The notes under the pieces were generated by a model. That model made no database searches and was not told the origin of the DNA. It saw only the letters and a list, made by a program, of their open reading frames with translations. Of a stretch of DNA of 64,000 nt, positions 61,387 to 64,000 are shown in pieces. Position numbers and translations under genes: made by a program. Numbering within the stretch: position 1 is the stretch's first letter; every line of letters starts with the position of its first letter. This DNA comes from DATBGO01 sp963840095 (GTDB lineage: Bacteria; Actinomycetota; Actinomycetes; Streptosporangiales; Streptosporangiaceae): positions 496,001 through 560,000 of the forward strand of contig CAWIXN010000012.1 in NCBI GenBank assembly GCA_963840095.1. Direction: 5' to 3'.

Positions 61387-62853
61387 ATGAGTCCGCCTGC
61401 ACAGCGCGGCGTCACGCTGGTGGCCGGCGTGGATTCCTCGACCCAGTCCACCAAGGTTGTCTTGTGCCGGGCCGAAGACGGCGCGGTGGTGGGCCGCGGC
61501 AGCGCGCCGCATCCGGCCGGCCCCGAGTGCGATCCCGCCGCCTGGTGGACGGCGCTCCAGGAAGCCGGCCAGGGCCTGCTGCACCGGGCCGCGGCCGTCG
61601 GGGTGGCCGGGCAGCAGCACGGGATGATCGTCCTGGATGACGCCGGCCGGGTGATCAGGCCTGCCCTGCTCTGGAACGATCTGCGGTCCGCGGCCGCGGC
61701 CGCTGAGCTGATCATGGAGCAGGGCGGCCCCCAATGGTGGGCGGCGCACGTGGGGAGCGTGCCCACGGCCTCGTTCACCGTCACCAAGCTGCGCTGGCTC
61801 GCCGAGCACGAGCCGTCCCGCGCCGTCCGGACTGCGGCGGTGCTGCTGCCGCACGACTGGCTGACCTGGCGACTGCGCTCACGGGCGGCGGCCGCCCCGG
61901 CCGAGCCGGTCACCGACCGGGGCGACGCGTCGGGCACCGGGTATTTCTCCCCGGCGGACGGCACCTGGCTGCCTGGCCTGGCGGCGGTGGCGCTCGGCCA
62001 TCCGGTCCGGCTCCCGCGGGTGGCCGGGCCCGCCGACGTGGTCGGGGAGACCGACTGGGGCGCGGCGGTCTCCGCCGGGACCGGTGACAACATGGCGGCA
62101 GCGCTTGGCCTGCGGCTCGGTCCCGGTGATGTCGCGGTCTCGATCGGCACCTCGGGCACCGCGTTCGCGGTCAGTGACGGGCCGGCCGCTGATCCCTCCG
62201 GCGCGGTCGCCGGGTTCGCCGATGCGACCGGCCGGTTCCTGCCCCTGGTATGCACGGTCAACGCCGGGCTGGTGTTGACGGCCACGGCGGCGCTGCTCGG
62301 CGCCGATCTTGACGAGCTCGCCAGGCTCGCGCTGGCGGCCGCGCCCGGCGCGGGCGGCCTGACCCTGCTTCCTTACCTGGACGGCGAGCGGACCCCGGAC
62401 CGGCCGGGCGCGACGGGCGTCCTGGCCGGGCTGACCAGCACCAACGCGACCAGGGAAAACCTCGCCCGGGCCGCGGTCGAGGCGCTGCTCGCCTCGCTCG
62501 CGGACGCCGCGGACCTGCTCGCCGGGCCGGGACCACCGCGAAACCAGGTGCTGCTGATCGGCGGCGGGGCGCGGTCGGCGGCGGTCCGGCAGCTCGCTCC
62601 GGGAATCTTCGGGACCCGCGTCGCGGTGCCTGAGCCGGAGGAATACGTCGCGCTCGGTGCGGCTCGCCAGGCCGCCTGGGCGCTGGCCGGCACCCCCTCA
62701 CCGCCTGACTGGCCGCGGCCGCCCGATGCGGGCTGCCCGGGGGAGGCCGGATCGGGAGGGCCCGGACCGGAGATCCGAGCGCGCCATGCGGCCCTTCGTG
62801 CCGCCACCGCCACCTGGGACCACGCCGCCTGGAAGGAGAGGAACTGCCCGTGA
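61387..62853 (+). CDS. xylB: Xylulokinase
   Basis: The 488-residue FGGY kinase has the ATP-binding start VAGVDSSTQSTKVVLCRAEDG, the substrate helix GVAGQQHGMIVLDDAG with LLWNDLRS, and the second half with AVSAGTGDNMAAALGL, VSIGTSGTAFAV, LPYLDGERTPDRPGATG and LLIGGGARSAAVRQL. It phosphorylates D-xylulose to xylulose-5-phosphate. GAGGTAGCG precedes the ATG at 61387. Its stop overlaps the start of the xylA remnant. Confidence 0.94.
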   Translation: MSPPAQRGVTLVAGVDSSTQSTKVVLCRAEDGAVVGRGSAPHPAGPECDPAAWWTALQEAGQGLLHRAAAVGVAGQQHGMIVLDDAGRVIRPALLWNDLRSAAAAAELIMEQGGPQWWAAHVGSVPTASFTVTKLRWLAEHEPSRAVRTAAVLLPHDWLTWRLRSRAAAAPAEPVTDRGDASGTGYFSPADGTWLPGLAAVALGHPVRLPRVAGPADVVGETDWGAAVSAGTGDNMAAALGLRLGPGDVAVSIGTSGTAFAVSDGPAADPSGAVAGFADATGRFLPLVCTVNAGLVLTATAALLGADLDELARLALAAAPGAGGLTLLPYLDGERTPDRPGATGVLAGLTSTNATRENLARAAVEALLASLADAADLLAGPGPPRNQVLLIGGGARSAAVRQLAPGIFGTRVAVPEPEEYVALGAARQAAWALAGTPSPPDWPRPPDAGCPGEAGSGGPGPEIRARHAALRAATATWDHAAWKERNCP

Positions 62854-63182
62854 GCACAGATCGCTATGCGCCGGCACCGGCTGACCGGTTCTCGTTTGGC
62901 ATCTGGACCGTTGGCTGGCAGGGCGTGGACGTCTTCGGAACCGCCGTCCGGCCGCCGATGCCGGCCGGGCCGACCGGCCGGGCTGACCGGCCGGGCGGGC
63001 GGGCCGGGCGCAAGCTCGCCGAGGTCGGCGCGTACGGGGTGGCCCAGCCCAACCTGGCGGCCGGCGAGAACTGGCGCGATCTGCGCGGATTCGCGCCGGA
63101 CACCGGCGCCCTCGGCGCCCGGGGAATGGCCTTCGAGCGACTTGACCAGCTGGCGCTCAAGCACCTCTACGGTGTCAGGTAA
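62850..63182 (+). pseudogene. xylA: Xylose isomerase with a large internal deletion
   Basis: The 110-residue frame starts like XylA (DRFSFGIWTVGWQGVDVFGTAVRPP ... KLAEVGAYGV). It then jumps to XylA's C-terminus (LGARGMAFERLDQLALKHLYGVR). About 280 residues are missing, including the catalytic histidine and all metal ligands. The join keeps the frame. The product cannot isomerise xylose. The start overlaps the xylB stop by four bases. Confidence 0.85.
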
Positions 63183-63319
63183 ACGCCAGGCCGCCCGGCT
63201 CACGCCGCCTCGCTGCAACAGCGGCCGACGGCCCGCCTGCGATCTCCTGCGCACCGTCCGGGCCGGGGACGCCAGAGACTAAAGTGACCGGCGTTATTAC
63301 GAGACCGAGGGCAGGTGCG

Positions 63320-63895
63320 ATGGCCGATGACTACGTGATCGAGTCGGTGGCCCGGGCTGTCCGCGCGACCCGGCGCAGCCGCGGGCTGTCACTGGACCAG
63401 CTGGCCGTCCGCGCCGGAGTGAGCAAGGGGGCCCTGGTGTCCCTGGAGAGCGCGGCCGCCAATCCGACCCTCGGCACCCTGGTCCGGCTGGCCGATGCGC
63501 TCGGTGTCCCGGTCTCGGCCCTGGTCGGAGGGGTCCGCGAGTCCACTGTGCGGGTGGCCGACGCGGCGACCGTCCAGCCGCTGTGGCAGGGACCGCAGGG
63601 TGGGTCAGCCCGCCTGTTGCTCACGACCGCGACGGCGGCGCCGGTCGAATTGTGGCGGTGGCGGCTGGAGGCCGACGAGGCTTACGACAGTCACCCCCAC
63701 GCGGCGGGCGTCGTCGAGACCATCACCGTCCTGGCCGGTACCGCCGTCATCGGCGTCGATTCCGCCGAGCACGTGCTGACGACGGGCATGACGGCGACCT
63801 TCGCGGCCGACGTGCCGCATTCCTACCGCGGCCAACCGCCGTCGGGCGCCGAGATGCTGATGACGGTGCACCTGCCGGCCCAGCAGGCGATGTAA
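63320..63895 (+). CDS. XRE-family regulator with C-terminal cupin domain
   Basis: The 191-residue protein has an N-terminal HTH (RRSRGLSLDQLAVRAGVSKGALVSLESAAANPTLGTLVRLADAL) and a cupin barrel (VELWRWRLEADEAYDSHPHAAGVVETITVLAGTAVIGVDSAEHVLTTGMTATFAADVPHSYRG). XRE-cupin proteins repress transport or catabolic genes in response to a small ligand in the barrel. GGGCAGGTG lies just before the ATG at 63320. It may control a downstream gene starting at the window edge. Confidence 0.93.
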   Translation: MADDYVIESVARAVRATRRSRGLSLDQLAVRAGVSKGALVSLESAAANPTLGTLVRLADALGVPVSALVGGVRESTVRVADAATVQPLWQGPQGGSARLLLTTATAAPVELWRWRLEADEAYDSHPHAAGVVETITVLAGTAVIGVDSAEHVLTTGMTATFAADVPHSYRGQPPSGAEMLMTVHLPAQQAM

Positions 63896-63982
63896 CGATG
63901 TCCCCGGCCGGGCGGACTCCGGGCCGGCTCGGAGGGCGGCCTGCACCCCCCGCCGGGCCGGCGCTGGTAGCCTCTCGGCCCT

Positions 63983-64000
63983 GTGACTACCCCCGCTTTC
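63983..64000 (+). CDS. Possible start of the next gene (GTG), cut by the window
   Basis: A GTG at 63983 starts MTTPAF and runs to the window edge. It lies 88 bp after the XRE-cupin gene on the same strand. Too little remains to identify it. Confidence 0.25.

Overview
This window is high-GC DNA with frequent GTG starts, overlapping ATGA-type gene junctions and families typical of Actinomycetota: an MFS-thymidylate kinase fusion beside topA, a DUF5703 protein, TraB/FtsK-type conjugation translocases and collagen-like secreted proteins. It most resembles a soil actinobacterium of the Streptosporangiales type, but that placement is an inference. 

Layout. Positions 1-8400 are mostly core: the tmk fusion (cut by the window edge), topA, a DUF5703 gene, a small membrane protein and an M20 peptidase. 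A tRNA-Leu(GAG) gene at 8547-8631 opens a stacked integration hotspot. The 3' end of this tRNA recurs at 21440, 27815 and 29546. Recombinase genes or relics read toward three of the four copies: an intact large serine recombinase at the tRNA, a frameshifted relative at 21.5-22.4 kb, and an N-terminally shortened tyrosine integrase at 29.9-30.9 kb. Cargo between the copies includes a DNA methylase, a truncated FtsK translocase, stress and redox enzymes (aldo/keto reductase, tautomerase, oxidoreductases), a PadR module, a collagen-like secreted protein and a Phd/VapC toxin-antitoxin pair. 

From 31 to 46 kb the region is rich in lesions. A beta-helix adhesin has two frameshifts. A Ser/Thr kinase is split by an IS701-like element whose removal restores the reading frame. 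There is also an IS630 relic, a TetR frameshift, a DUF899 nonsense mutation, and truncated sigma, nitroreductase and SRPBCC fragments. Intact genes here include a GH15 glycosidase, an ICMT-like methyltransferase, an SRPBCC-ArsR-DUF899 operon and an ankyrin protein. 

From 48.7 to 52 kb lies a compact actinobacterial conjugation module (small protein, membrane protein, intact TraB-like translocase, 113-aa partner). It is followed by a membrane-bound GGDEF-EAL protein, a secreted subtilase with Trp-rich C-terminal repeats, an NYN-LOTUS protein, a formyl-THF cyclo-ligase-like protein, and a xylose locus. In that locus xylB is intact, but xylA has lost most of its catalytic barrel. An XRE-cupin regulator closes the window. 

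No complete novel defence or biosynthetic system could be demonstrated. The most notable structures are the layered att array, the precise IS701 interruption of the kinase, a 22-nt motif shared by two promoters and echoed in an ArsR control region, and the unusually high density of single-base gene lesions.
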